This document shows, in pieces, positions 28,701 through 42,200 of a stretch of 64,000 bases of DNA (position 1 is the first letter of the stretch; every line of letters starts with the position of its first letter). The DNA comes from Eledone cirrhosa. Taxonomy: Eukaryota; Mollusca; Cephalopoda; Octopoda; Eledonidae. The stretch covers positions 360,723,936 to 360,787,935 of the forward strand of contig OZ024742.1 of assembly GCA_964016885.1 (NCBI GenBank). Reading direction: 5' to 3'. Both the position numbers and the translations under genes were made by a program. The notes under the pieces are model-generated. The model was not told the DNA's origin. It saw nothing but the letters and a program-made list of their open reading frames with translations, and did no database searches.

Positions 28701-31700
28701 GAGACTGTTATAGTAGAGACTGTTATAGTAGAGACTGTTATAGTAGAGACTGTTATAGCAGTGACTGGTATAGTAGAGACTGTTATAGTAGTGACTGGTA
28801 TATAGTAGAGACTGTTATAGTAGTGACTGGTATAGTAGAGACTGTTATAGCAGTGACTGGTATAGTAGTGACTGTTATAGTAGTGACTGGTATAGTAGTG
28901 ACTGTTATAGTAGAGACTGTTATTGTAGAGACTGGTATAGTAGAGACTGGTATAGTAGTGACTGGTATAGTAGAGACTGGTATAGTAGAGACTGGTATAG
29001 TAGAGACTGGTATAGTAGAGACTGTTATAGTAGAGACTGTTATAGTAGTGACTGTTATAGTAGAGACTGTTATAGTAGAGACTGTTATAGTAGAGACTGT
29101 TATAGTAGAGACTGGTATAGTAGAGACTGTTATAGTAGAGACTGGTATAGTAGTGACTGTTATAGTAGAGACTGTTATAGTAGTGACTGGTATAGTAGAG
29201 ACTGTTATAGTAGAGACTGTTATAGTAGAGACTGTTATAGTAGTGACTGTTATAGTAGAGACTGTTATAGTAGAGACTGTTATAGCAGTGACTGGTATAG
29301 TAGAGACTGTTATAGTAGTGACTGTTATAGTAGAGACTGGTATAGTGGAGACTGGTATAGTAGAGACTGTTATAGTAGAGACTGGTATAGTAGAGACTGT
29401 TATAGTAGAGACTCTTATAGTAGAGACTGTTATGGTAGAGACTGTTATAGTACAGACTGTTATAGTAGAGACTGTTATAGTAGAGACTGGTATAGTAGAG
29501 ACTGTTATAGCAGTGACTGTTATAGTAGAGACTGTTATAGTTGTGACTGTTATAGTAGTGACTGGTATAGTAGTGACTGGTATAGTAGAGACTGTTATAG
29601 TAGAGACTGGTATAGTAGACACTGTTATAGTAGTGACTGTTATAGTAGAGACTGTTATAGTAGAGACTGTTATAGTAGTGACTGGTATAGTAGAGACTGT
29701 TATAGTAGTGACTGTTATAGTAGAGACTGTTATAGTAGTGACTGTTATAGTAGTCACTGTTATAGTAGAGACTGGTATAATAGTGACTGTTATAGTAGTG
29801 ACTGTTATAGTAGAGACTGTTATAGTAGAGACTGTTATAGTAGAGACTGTTATAGTAGTGACTGTTATAGTAGTGACTGTTATAGTAGAGACTGTTATAG
29901 TAGAGACTGGTATAATAGTGACTGTTATAGTAGTGACTGTTATAGTAGAGACTAGTATAATAGTGACTGTTATAGTAGAGACTGTTATAGTAGAGACTGG
30001 TATAATAGTGACTGTTATAGTAGTGACTGTTATAGTAGAGACTGGTATAATAGTGACTGTTATAGTAGAGACTGGTATAATAGTGACTGTTATAGTAGAG
30101 ACTGTTATAGTAGAGACTGGTATAATAGTGACTGTTATAGTAGAGACTGTTATAGTAGAGACTGGTATAGTAGTGACTGGTATAGTAGTGACTGTTATAG
30201 TAGAGACTGTTATAGTAGAGACTGGTATAGTAGAGACTGGTATAGTAGTGACTGTTATAGTAGTGACTGTTATAGTAGAGACTGGTATAGTAGAGACTGG
30301 TATAGTAGTGACTGGTATAGTAGAGACTGTTATAGTAGAGACTGTTATAGTAGTGACTTTTATAGTAGAGACTGGTATAGTAGTGACTGTTATAGTAGAG
30401 ACTGGTATAGTAGAGACTGGTATAGTAGAGAATGTTATAGTAGAGACTGTTATAGTAGTGACTGGTGTAGTAGTGACTGTTATAGTAGTGACTGTTATAG
30501 TAGAGACTGGTATAGTAGAGACTGGTATAGTAGTGACTGTTATAGTAGAGACTGGTATAGTAGAGACTGGTATAGTAGAGAATGTTATAGTAGAGACTGT
30601 TATAGTAGTGACTGGTGTAGTAGTGACTGTTATAGTAGTGACTGTTATAGTAGTGACTGGTGTAGTAGTGACTGTTATAGTAGTGACTTTTATAGTAGAG
30701 ACTGGTATAGTAGAGACTGGTATAGTAGAGACTGTTATAGCAGTGACTGGTATAGTAGAGACTGGTATAGTAGAGACTGTTATAGCAGTGACTGTTATAG
30801 CAGTGACTGTTATAGTAGTGACTGGTATAGTAGAGACTGGTATAGTAGTGACTGTTATAGTAGTGACTGTTATAGTAGAGACTGTTATAGCAGTGACTGG
30901 TGTAGTAGAGACTGGTATAGTAGAGACTGTTATAGTAGTGACTGGTATAGTAGAGACTGTTATAGTAGAGACTGTTATAGCAGTGACTGTTATAGTAGAG
31001 ACTGGTATAGTTGAGACTGGTATAGTAGAGACTGGTATAGTAGAGACTGGTATAGTAGAGACTGGTATAGTAGAGACTGGTATAGTAGAGACTGGTATAG
31101 TAGTGGCTGGTATAGTAGTGACTGTTATAGTAGTGACTGTTATAGTAGTGACTGGTATAGTAGTGACTGTTATAGTAGTGACTGGTATAGTAGTGACTGT
31201 TATAGTAGTGACTGTTATAGTAGAGACTGTTATAGTAGTGACTGTTATAGTAGTGACTGTTATAGTAGTGACTGTTATAGTAGTGACTGTTATAGTAGAG
31301 ACTGTTATAGTAGTGACTGTTATAGTAGAGACTGGTATAGTAGTGACTGGTATAGAAGTGACTGTTATAGTAGTGACTGTTATAGTAGAGACTGGTATAG
31401 TAGTGACTGTTATAGTAGTGACTGGTATAGTAGTGACTGTTATAGTAGAGACTTATAGTAGAGACTGGTATAGTAGAGATTGTTATAGTAGAGACTGTTA
31501 TAGTAGTGACTGTTATAGTAGTGACTGGTATAGTAGTGACTAGTATAGCAGTGACTGGTATAGTAGAGACTGTTATAGTAGTGACTGGTATAGTAGTGAC
31601 TGGTATAGTAGAGACTGGTATAGTAGAGACTGTTATAGTAGTGACTGGTATAGCAGTGACTGTTATAGCAGTGACTGTTATAGTAGAGACTGTTATAGCA

Positions 31701-34700
31701 GTGACTGTTATAGCAGTGACTGTTATAGTAGTGACTGTTATAGTAGTGACTGGTATAGTAGTGACTGGTATAGCAGTGACTGGTATAGCAGAGACTGTTA
31801 TAGTAGTGACTGTTATAGTAGTGACTGTTATAGTAGTGACTGTTATAGTAGAGACTGTTATAGCAGTGACTGTTATAGCAGTGACTGTTATAGCAGTGAC
31901 TGGTATAGTAGTGACTGGTATAGTAGAGACTGGTATAGTAGAGATTGTTATAGTAGAGACTGTTATAGTAGTGACTGTTATAGTAGTGACTGGTATAGTA
32001 GTGACTGGTATAGCAGTGACTGGTATAGCAGTGACTGGTATAGTAGTGACTGGTATAGTAGAGACTGTTATAGTAGTGACTGGTATAGTAGTGACTGGTA
32101 TAGTAGTGACTGGTATAGTAGTGACCGTTATAGTAGAGACTGGTATAGTAGAGACTGGTATAGTAGTGACTTTTATAGTAGGGACTGGTATTGTAGTGAC
32201 TGGTATAGTAGTGACTGGTATAGCAGTGACTGGTATAGCAGTGACTTTTATAGTAGAGACTGTTATAGTAGAGACTGTTATAGTAGAGACTGTTATTGTA
32301 GAGACTGGTATAGTAGAGACTGGTATAGTAGAGACTGGTATAGTAGTGACTGGTATAGTAGAGACTGGTATAGTAGAGACTGGTATAGTAGAGACTGGTA
32401 TAGTAGAGACTGTTATAGTAGAGACTGGTATAGTAGAGACTGGTATAGTAGAGACTGTTATAGTAGAGACTGTTATAGTAGTGACTGTTATAGTAGAGAC
32501 TGTTATAGTAGAGACTGTTATAGTAGAGACTGTTATAGTAGAGACTGGTATAGTAGAGACTGTTATAGTAGAGACTGGTATAGTAGTGACTGTTATAGTA
32601 GAGACTGTTATAGTAGAGACTGTTATAGTAGTGACTGGTATAGTAGAGACTGTTATAGTAGAGACTGTTATAGTAGAGACTGTTATAGTAGTGACTGTTA
32701 TAGTAGAGACTGTTATAGTAGAGACTGTTATAGCAGTGACTGGTATAGTAGAGACTGTTATAGTAGTGACTGTTATAGTAGAGACTGGTATAGTGGAGAC
32801 TGGTATAGTAGAGACTGTTATAGTAGAGACTGGTATAGTAGAGACTGTTATAGTAGAGACTCTTATAGTAGAGACTGTTATGGTAGAGACTGTTATAGTA
32901 CAGACTGTTATAGTAGAGACTGTTATAGTAGAGACTGGTATAGTAGAGACTGTTATAGCAGTGACTGTTATAGTAGAGACTGTTATAGTAGTGACTGTTA
33001 TAGTAGTGACTGGTATAGTAGTGACTGGTATAGTAGAGACTGTTATAGTAGAGACTGGTATAGTAGACACTGTTATAGTAGTGACTGTTATAGTAGAGAC
33101 TGTTATAGTAGAGACTGTTATAGTAGTGACTGGTATAGTAGAGACTGTTATAGTAGTGACTGTTATAGTAGAGACTGTTATAGTAGTGACTGTTATAGTA
33201 GTCACTGTTATAGTAGAGACTGGTATAATAGTGACTGTTATAGTAGTGACTGTTATAGTAGAGACTGTTATAGTAGAGACTGTTATAGTAGAGACTGTTA
33301 TAGTAGTGACTGGTATAGTAGTGACTGGTATAGTAGTGACTGGTATAGTAGAGACTGTTATAGTAGTGACTGGTATAGTAGTGACTGGTATAGTAGTGAC
33401 TGGTATAGTAGTGACCGTTATAGTAGAGACTGGTATAGTAGAGACTGGTATAGTAGTGACTGTTATAGTAGAGACTGGTATAGTAGAGACTGGTATAGTA
33501 GAGACTGTTATAGTAGTGACTGTTATAGTAGTGACTGTTATAGCAGTGACTTTTATAGTAGGGACTGGTATTGTAGTGACTGGTATAGTAGTGACTGGTA
33601 TAGTAGTGACTGGTATAGCAGTGACTTTTATAGTAGAGACTGTTATAGTAGAGACTGGTATAGTAGAGACTGTTATAGTAGTGACTGTTATAGTAGTGAC
33701 TGTTATAGTAGTGACTGGTATTGTAGTGACTGTTATAGTAGTGACTGGTATAGTAGTGACTGTTATAGTAGTGACTGGTATAGTAGTGACTGTTATAGTA
33801 GTGACTGGTATAGTAGTGACTGGTATTGTAGTGACTGTTATAGCAGTGACTGTTATAGTAGTGACTGGTATTGTAGTGACTGTTATAGTAGAGACTGGTA
33901 TAGTAGTGACTGTTATAGTAGTGACTGGTATAGTAGAGACTGGTATAGTAGTGACTGTTATAGTAGAGACTGTTATAGCAGTGACTGTTATAGTAGAGAC
34001 TGGTATAGTAGTGACTGTTATAGTAGAGACTGTTATAGTAGAGACTGTTATAGTAGAGACTGGTATAGTAGTGACTGTTATAGTAGAGACTGGTATAGTA
34101 GAGACTGTTATAGTAGAGACTGGTATAGTAGAGACTGGTATAGTAGTGACTGGTATAGTAGTGACTGGTATAGTAGAGACTGGTATAGTAGAGACTGTTA
34201 TAGTAGAGACTGGTATAGTAGTGACTGTTATAGTAGAGACTGGTATAGTAGAGACTGTTATAGTAGAGACTGGTATAGTAGAGACTGGTATAGTAGAGAC
34301 TGTTATAGTAGAGACTGGTATCGTAGTGACTGTTATAGTAGAGACTGGTATAGTAGAGACTGTTATAGTAGAGACTGTTATAGTAGAGACTGGTATAGTA
34401 GTGACTGGTATAGTAGAGACTGTTATAGTAGAGACTGTTATAGTAGAGACTGTTATAGTAGAGACTGTTATAGCAGTGACTGGTATAGTAGAGACTGTTA
34501 TAGTAGTGACTGGTATATAGTAGAGACTGTTATAGTAGTGACTGGTATAGTAGAGACTGTTATAGCAGTGACTGGTATAGTAGTGACTGTTATAGTAGTG
34601 ACTGGTATAGTAGTGACTGTTATAGTAGAGACTGTTATTGTAGAGACTGGTATAGTAGAGACTGGTATAGTAGAGACTGGTATAGTAGTGACTGGTATAG

Positions 34701-36280
34701 TAGAGACTGGTATAGTAGAGACTGGTATAGTAGAGACTGGTATAGTAGAGACTGTTATAGTAGAGACTGTTATAGTAGTGACTGTTATAGTAGAGACTGT
34801 TATAGTAGAGACTGTTATAGTAGAGACTGTTATAGTAGAGACTGGTATAGTAGAGACTGTTATAGTAGAGACTGGTATAGTAGTGACTGTTATAGTAGAG
34901 ACTGTTATAGTAGTGACTGGTATAGTAGAGACTGTTATAGTAGAGACTGTTATAGTAGAGACTGTTATAGTAGTGACTGTTATAGTAGAGACTGTTATAG
35001 TAGAGACTGTTATAGCAGTGACTGGTATAGTAGAGACTGTTATAGTAGTGACTGTTATAGTAGAGACTGGTATAGTGGAGACTGGTATAGTAGAGACTGT
35101 TATAGTAGAGACTGGTATAGTAGAGACTGTTATAGTAGAGACTCTTATAGTAGAGACTGTTATGGTAGAGACTGTTATAGTACAGACTGTTATAGTAGAG
35201 ACTGTTATAGTAGAGACTGGTATAGTAGAGACTGTTATAGCAGTGACTGTTATAGTAGAGACTGTTATAGTAGTGACTGTTATAGTAGTGACTGGTATAG
35301 TAGTGACTGGTATAGTAGAGACTGTTATAGTAGAGACTGGTATAGTAGACACTGTTATAGTAGTGACTGTTATAGTAGAGACTGTTATAGTAGAGACTGT
35401 TATAGTAGTGACTGGTATAGTAGAGACTGTTATAGTAGTGACTGTTATAGTAGAGACTGTTATAGTAGTGACTGTTATAGTAGTCACTGTTATAGTAGAG
35501 ACTGGTATAATAGTGACTGTTATAGTAGTGACTGTTATAGTAGAGACTGTTATAGTAGAGACTGTTATAGTAGAGACTGTTATAGTAGTGACTGTTATAG
35601 TAGTGACTGTTATAGTAGAGACTGTTATAGTAGAGACTGGTATAATAGTGACTGTTATAGTAGTGACTGTTATAGTAGAGACTAGTATAATAGTGACTGT
35701 TATAGTAGAGACTGTTATAGTAGAGACTGGTATAATAGTGACTGTTATAGTAGTGACTGTTATAGTAGAGACTGGTATAATAGTGACTGTTATAGTAGAG
35801 ACTGGTATAATAGTGACTGTTATAGTAGAGACTGTTATAGTAGAGACTGGTATAATAGTGACTGTTATAGTAGAGACTGTTATAGTAGAGACTGGTATAG
35901 TAGTGACTGGTATAGTAGTGACTGTTATAGTAGAGACTGTTATAGTAGAGACTGGTATAGTAGAGACTGGTATAGTAGTGACTGTTATAGTAGTGACTGT
36001 TATAGTAGAGACTGGTATAGTAGAGACTGGTATAGTAGTGACTGGTATAGTAGAGACTGTTATAGTAGAGACTGTTATAGTAGTGACTTTTATAGTAGAG
36101 ACTGGTATAGTAGTGACTGTTATAGTAGAGACTGGTATAGTAGAGACTGGTATAGTAGAGAATGTTATAGTAGAGACTGTTATAGTAGTGACTGGTGTAG
36201 TAGTGACTGTTATAGTAGTGACTGTTATAGTAGAGACTGGTATAGTAGAGACTGGTATAGTAGTGACTGTTATAGTAGAG
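25741..36280. repeat. Higher-order repeat block 1: 5.70-kb unit, two copies
   Basis: The 13-bp unit TATAGTAGAGACT occurs at 25741 and 31441 (5,700 bases apart), the 17-bp unit (extra TA) at 28799 and 34514 (5,715 apart), and TATAGAAGTGACTGT at 25666 and 31351 (5,685 apart). Unit order between the markers agrees over long stretches; differences are gains or losses of whole 15-bp units. Similarity ends near 36280. The part left of 25741 also matches the end of copy 1 (marker TATAGTTGAGACTGG at 25381 and 31011). Confidence 0.85.
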
Positions 36281-39200
36281 ACATTGATAGTAGTGACTGG
36301 TATAGTAGAGACTGTTATAGTAGTGACTGTTATAGTAGTGACTGTTATAGTAGTGACTGGTATAGTAGAGACTGTGATAGTAGAGACTGTTATAGTAGAG
36401 ACTGTTATAGTAGTGACTGTTATAGTAGTGACTGTTATAGTAGTGACTGGTATAGTAGTGACTTGTATAGTAGAGACTGTTATAGTAGTGACTGTTATAC
36501 TAGTGACTGTTATAGTAGAGACTGTTATAGCAGTGACTGTTATAGTAGTGACTGTTATAGTAGAGACTGTTATAGTAGAGACTGGTATAGTAGAGACTGT
36601 TATAGCAGTGACTGTTATAGTAGAGACTGTTATAGTAGAGACTGTTATAGTAGTGACTGTTATAGTAGTGACTGTTATAGTAGTGACTGGTATAGTAGAG
36701 ACTGGTATAGTAGAGACTGTTATAGTAGAGACTGGTATAGTAGAGACTGTTATAGTAGTGACTGTTATAGTAGAGACTGTTATAGTAGAGACTGTTATAG
36801 TAGTGACTGGTATAGTAGAGACTGTTATAGTAGTGACTGTTATAGTAGAGACTCTTATAGTAGAGACTGCTATAGTAGTGACTGTTATAGTAGTGACTGT
36901 TATAGTAGTGACTGGTATAGTAGAGACTGGTATAGTAGTGACTGTTATAATAGTGACTGTTATAGTAGTGACTGTTATAGTAGAGGCTGTTATAGTAGAG
37001 ACTGGTATAGTAGAGACTGGTATAGTAGAGACTGTTATAGCAGTGACTGGTATAGTAGAGACTGTTATAGTAGAGACTGGTATATAGTAGAGACTGTTAT
37101 AGTAGTGACTGGTATAGTAGAGACTGTTATAGTAGAGACTGTTATAGCAGTGACTGGTATAGTAGAGACTGTTATAGTAGAGACTGTTATAGTAGAGACT
37201 GTTATAGTAGAGACTGTTATAGTAGAGACTGGTATAGTAGAGACTGGTATAGTAGAGTCTGGTATGGTAGAGACTGGTATGGTAGAGACTGTTATAGTAG
37301 AGACTGTTATAGTAGAGACTGTTATAGTAGAGACTGGTATAGTAGAGACTGGTATAGTAGAGACTGTTATAGTAGAGACTGGTATAGTAGAGACTGGTAT
37401 AGTAGTGACTGTTATAGTAGAGACTGTTATAGTAGAGACTGTTATAGTAGTGACTGGTATAGTAGAGACTGTTATAGTAGTGACTGTTATAGTAGAGACT
37501 GGTATAGTAGAGACTGTTATAGCAGTGCCTGTTATAGTAGTGACTGTTATAGTAGAGACTGGTATAGTAGAGACTGTTATAGTAGAGACTGTTATAGTAG
37601 TGACTGTTATAGTAGTGACTGTTATAGTAGAGACTGTTATAGTAGAGACTGGTATAGTAGAGACTGGTATAGTAGAGACTGGTATAGTAGTGACTGGTAT
37701 AGTAGAGACTGTTATAGTAGAGACTGGTATAGTAGAGACTGGTATAGTAGAGACTGTTATAGTAGAGACTGTTATTGTAGTGACTGTTATAGTAGAGACT
37801 GTTATAGTAGAGACTGGTATAGTAGAGACTGTTATAGTAGAGACTGGTATAGTAGAGACTGTTATAGTAGTGACTGTTATAGTAGAGACTGTTATAGTAG
37901 AGACTGTTATAGTAGTGACTGGTATAGTAGAGACTGGTATAGTAGATACTGTTATAGCAGTGACTGGTATAGTAGAGACTGTTATAGTAGTGACTGTTAT
38001 AGTAGAGACTGGTATAGTAGATACTGTTATAACAGTGACTGGTATAGTAGAGACTGTGATAGTAGAGACTGTTATAGCAGTGACTGGTATAGTAGTGACT
38101 GTTATAGTAGAGTCTGTTATGGTAGTGACTGGTATAGTAGAGACTTTTATAGTAGAGACTGTTATAGTAGAGACTGGTATAGTAGAGACTGGTATAGTAG
38201 AGACTGGTATAGTAGAGACTGTTATAGTAGTGACTGGTATAGTAGTGACTTGTATAGTAGAGACTGGTATAGTAGTGACTGTTATAGTAGTGACTGGTAT
38301 AGCAGTGACTGGTATAGTAGAGACTGTTATAGTAGTGACTGTTATAGTAGTGACTGTTATAGTAGAGACTGTTATAGTAGAGACTGTTATAGTAGTGACT
38401 GGTATAGTAGTGACTGTTATAGTAGAGACTGTTATAGTGGTAACTGGTATAGTAGAGACTGTTATAGTAGAGACTGTTATAGTAGAGACTGTTATAGTAG
38501 TGACTGTTATAGTAGAGACTGTTATAGTAGAGACTGTTATAGTAGTGACTGTTATAGTAGTGACTGGTATAGTAGAGACTGGTATAGTAGAGACTGTTAT
38601 AGTAGAGACTGTTATAGGAGTGACTGTTATAGTAGAGACTGTTATAGTAGAGACTGTTATAGTAGAGACTGTTATAGTAGTGACTGGTATAGTAGTGACT
38701 GTTATAGTAGTGACTGGTATAGTAGTGACTGGTATAGTAGAGACTGTTATAGTAGAGACTGTTATAGTAGAGACTGGAATAGTAGTGACTGTTATAGTAG
38801 AGACTGTTATAGTAGAGACTGGTATAGTAGAGACTGTTATAGTAGAGACTGTAATAGTAGAGACTGGTATAGTAGAGACTGTTATAGTAGTGACTGTTAT
38901 AGTAGAGACTGTTATAGTAGAGACTGTTATAGTAGTGACTGGTATAGTAGTGACTGTCATAGTAGAGACTGGTATAGTAGAGACTGTTATAGTAGTGACT
39001 GGTATAGTAGTGACTTGTATAGTAGAGACTGGTATAGTAGTGACTGGTATAGTAGTGACTGGTATAGTAGTGACTGTTATAGTAGAGACTGTTATAGTAG
39101 AGACTGGTATAGTAGAGACTGTTATAGTACAGACTTATAGTAGAGACTGGTATAGTAGTGACTGTTATAGTAGAGACTGTTATAGTAGAGACTGGTATAG

Positions 39201-42200
39201 TAGAGACTGGTACAGTAGGGACTGGTATAGTAGAGACTGTTATAGTAGAGACTGGTATAGTAGAGACTGGTATAGTAGAGACTGTTATAGTAGAGACTGG
39301 TATAGTAGAGACTGGTATAGTAGTGACTGGTATAGTAGAGACTGTTATAGTAGAGACTGTTATAGTAGAGACTGTTATAGTAGTGACTGTTATAGTAGAG
39401 ACTGTTATAGTAGTGACTGTTATAGTAGTGACTGTTATAGTAGAGACCGTTATAGTAGTGACTGTTATGGTAGAGACTGTTATAGTAGAGACTGGTATAG
39501 TAGTGACTGGTATAGTAGAGACTGGTATAATAGTGACTGTTATAGTAGTGACTGTTATAGTAGAGACTGTTATAGTAGAGACTGTTATAGTAGTGACTGT
39601 TATAGTAGAGACTGTTATAGTAGAGACTGGTATAGTAGTGACTGTTATAGTAGAGACTGGTATAATTGTGACTGTTATAGTAGAGACTGGTATAATAGTG
39701 ACTGTTATAATAGTGACTGTTATAATAGTGACTGTTATAGTAGAGACTGGTATAATAGTGACTGTTATAGTAGAGACTGGTATAATAGTGACTGTTATAG
39801 TAGAGACTGGTATAATAGCGACTGTTATAGTAGTGACTGTTATAGTAGAGACTGTTATAGTAGTGACTGTTATAGAAGAGACTGGTATAGTAGAGACTGT
39901 TATAGTAGAGACTGTTATAGTAGAGACTGGTACAGTAGAGACTGGTATAGTAGAGACTGTTATAGTAGAGACTGGTATAGTAGAGACTGTTATAGTAGTG
40001 ACTGGTATAGTAGTGACTGTTATAGTAGAGACTGGTATAGTAGTGACTGTTATAGTAGAGACTGTTATAGTAGAGACTGTTATAGTAGTGACTGTTATAG
40101 TAGAGACTGTTATAGTAGTGACTGGTATAGTAGTGACTGTTATAGTAGAGACTGTTATAGTAGAGACTGGTATAGTAGAGACTGTTATAGTAGAGACTGT
40201 TATAGTAGTGACTGGTATAGTAGTGACTGTCATAGTAGAGACTGGTATAGTAGAGACTGTTATAGTAGTGACTGGTATAGTAGTGACTTGTATAGTAGAG
40301 ACTGGTATAGTAGTGACTGGTATAGTAGTGACTGGTATAGTAGTGACTGTTATAGTAGAGACTGTTATAGTAGAGACTGTTATAGTAGAGACTGTTATAG
40401 TAGTGACTGGTATAGTAGAGACTGGTATAGTAGATACTGTTATAGCAGTGACTGTTATAGTAGTGACTGTTATAGTAGAGACTGGTATAGTAGATACTGT
40501 TATAACAGTGACTGGTATAGTAGAGACTGTTATAGTAGTGACTGTTATAGTAGAGACTGTTATCGTAGAGACTGTTATAGCAGTGACTGGTATAGTAGTG
40601 ACTGGTATAGTAGAGACTGGTATAGTAGTGACTGTTATAGTAGTGACTGTTATAGTAGTGACTGTTATAGTAGAGACTGGTATAGTAGAGACTGTTATAG
40701 TAGAGACTGTTATAGTAGAGACTGGTATAGTAGTGACTGTTATAGTAGTGACTGGTATAGTAGAGACTGGTATAGTAGAGACTGTTATAGTAGAGACTGT
40801 TATAGTAGAGACTGTTATAGTAGTGACTGTTATAGTAGTGACTGTTATAGTAGTGACTGTTATAGTAGTGACTGTTATAGTAGAGACTGTGATAGTAGAG
40901 ACTGTTATAGCAGTGACTGGTATAGTAGTGACTGTTATAGTAGAGTCTGTTATGGTAGTGACTGGTATAGTAGAGACTTTTATAGTAGAGACTGTTATAG
41001 TAGAGACTGGTATAGTAGAGACTGGTATAGTAGAGACTGGTATAGTAGAGACTGGTATAGTAGAGACTGTTATAGTAGTGACTGGTATAGTAGTGACTTG
41101 TATAGTAGAGACTGGTATAGTAGTGACTGTTATAGTAGTGACTGGTATAGCAGTGACTGGTATAGTAGTGACTGTTATAATAGTGACTGTTATAGTAGTG
41201 ACTGTTATAGTAGAGGCTGTTATAGTAGAGACTGGTATAGTAGAGACTGGTATAGTAGAGACTGTTATAGCAGTGACTGGTATAGTAGAGACTGTTATAG
41301 TAGAGACTGGTATATAGTAGAGACTGTTATAGTAGTGACTGGTATAGTAGAGACTGTTATAGTAGAGACTGTTATAGCAGTGACTGTTATAGTAGAGACT
41401 GTTATAGTAGAGACTGTTATAGTAGAGACTGTTATAGTAGAGACTGGTATAGTAGAGACTGGTATAGTAGAGTCTGGTATGGTAGAGACTGGTATGGTAG
41501 AGACTGTTATAGTAGAGACTGTTATAGTAGAGACTGTTATAGTAGAGACTGGTATAGTAGAGACTGGTATAGTAGAGACTGTTATAGTAGAGACTGGTAT
41601 AGTAGAGACTGGTATAGTAGTGACTGTTATAGTAGAGACTGTTATAGTAGAGACTGTTATAGTAGTGACTGGTATAGTAGAGACTGTTATAGTAGTGACT
41701 GTTATAGTAGAGACTGGTATAGTAGAGACTGTTATAGCAGTGCCTGTTATAGTAGTGACTGTTATAGTAGAGACTGGTATAGTAGAGACTGTTATAGTAG
41801 AGACTGTTATAGTAGTGACTGTTATAGTAGTGACTGTTATAGTAGAGACTGTTATAGTAGAGACTGGTATAGTAGAGACTGGTATAGTAGAGACTGGTAT
41901 AGTAGTGACTGGTATAGTAGAGACTGTTATAGTAGAGACTGGTATAGTAGAGACTGGTATAGTAGAGACTGTTATAGTAGAGACTGTTATTGTAGTGACT
42001 GTTATAGTAGAGACTGTTATAGTAGAGACTGGTATAGTAGAGACTGTTATAGTAGAGACTGGTATAGTAGAGACTGTTATAGTAGTGACTGTTATAGTAG
42101 AGACTGTTATAGTAGAGACTGTTATAGTAGTGACTGGTATAGTAGAGACTGGTATAGTAGATACTGTTATAGCAGTGACTGGTATAGTAGAGACTGTTAT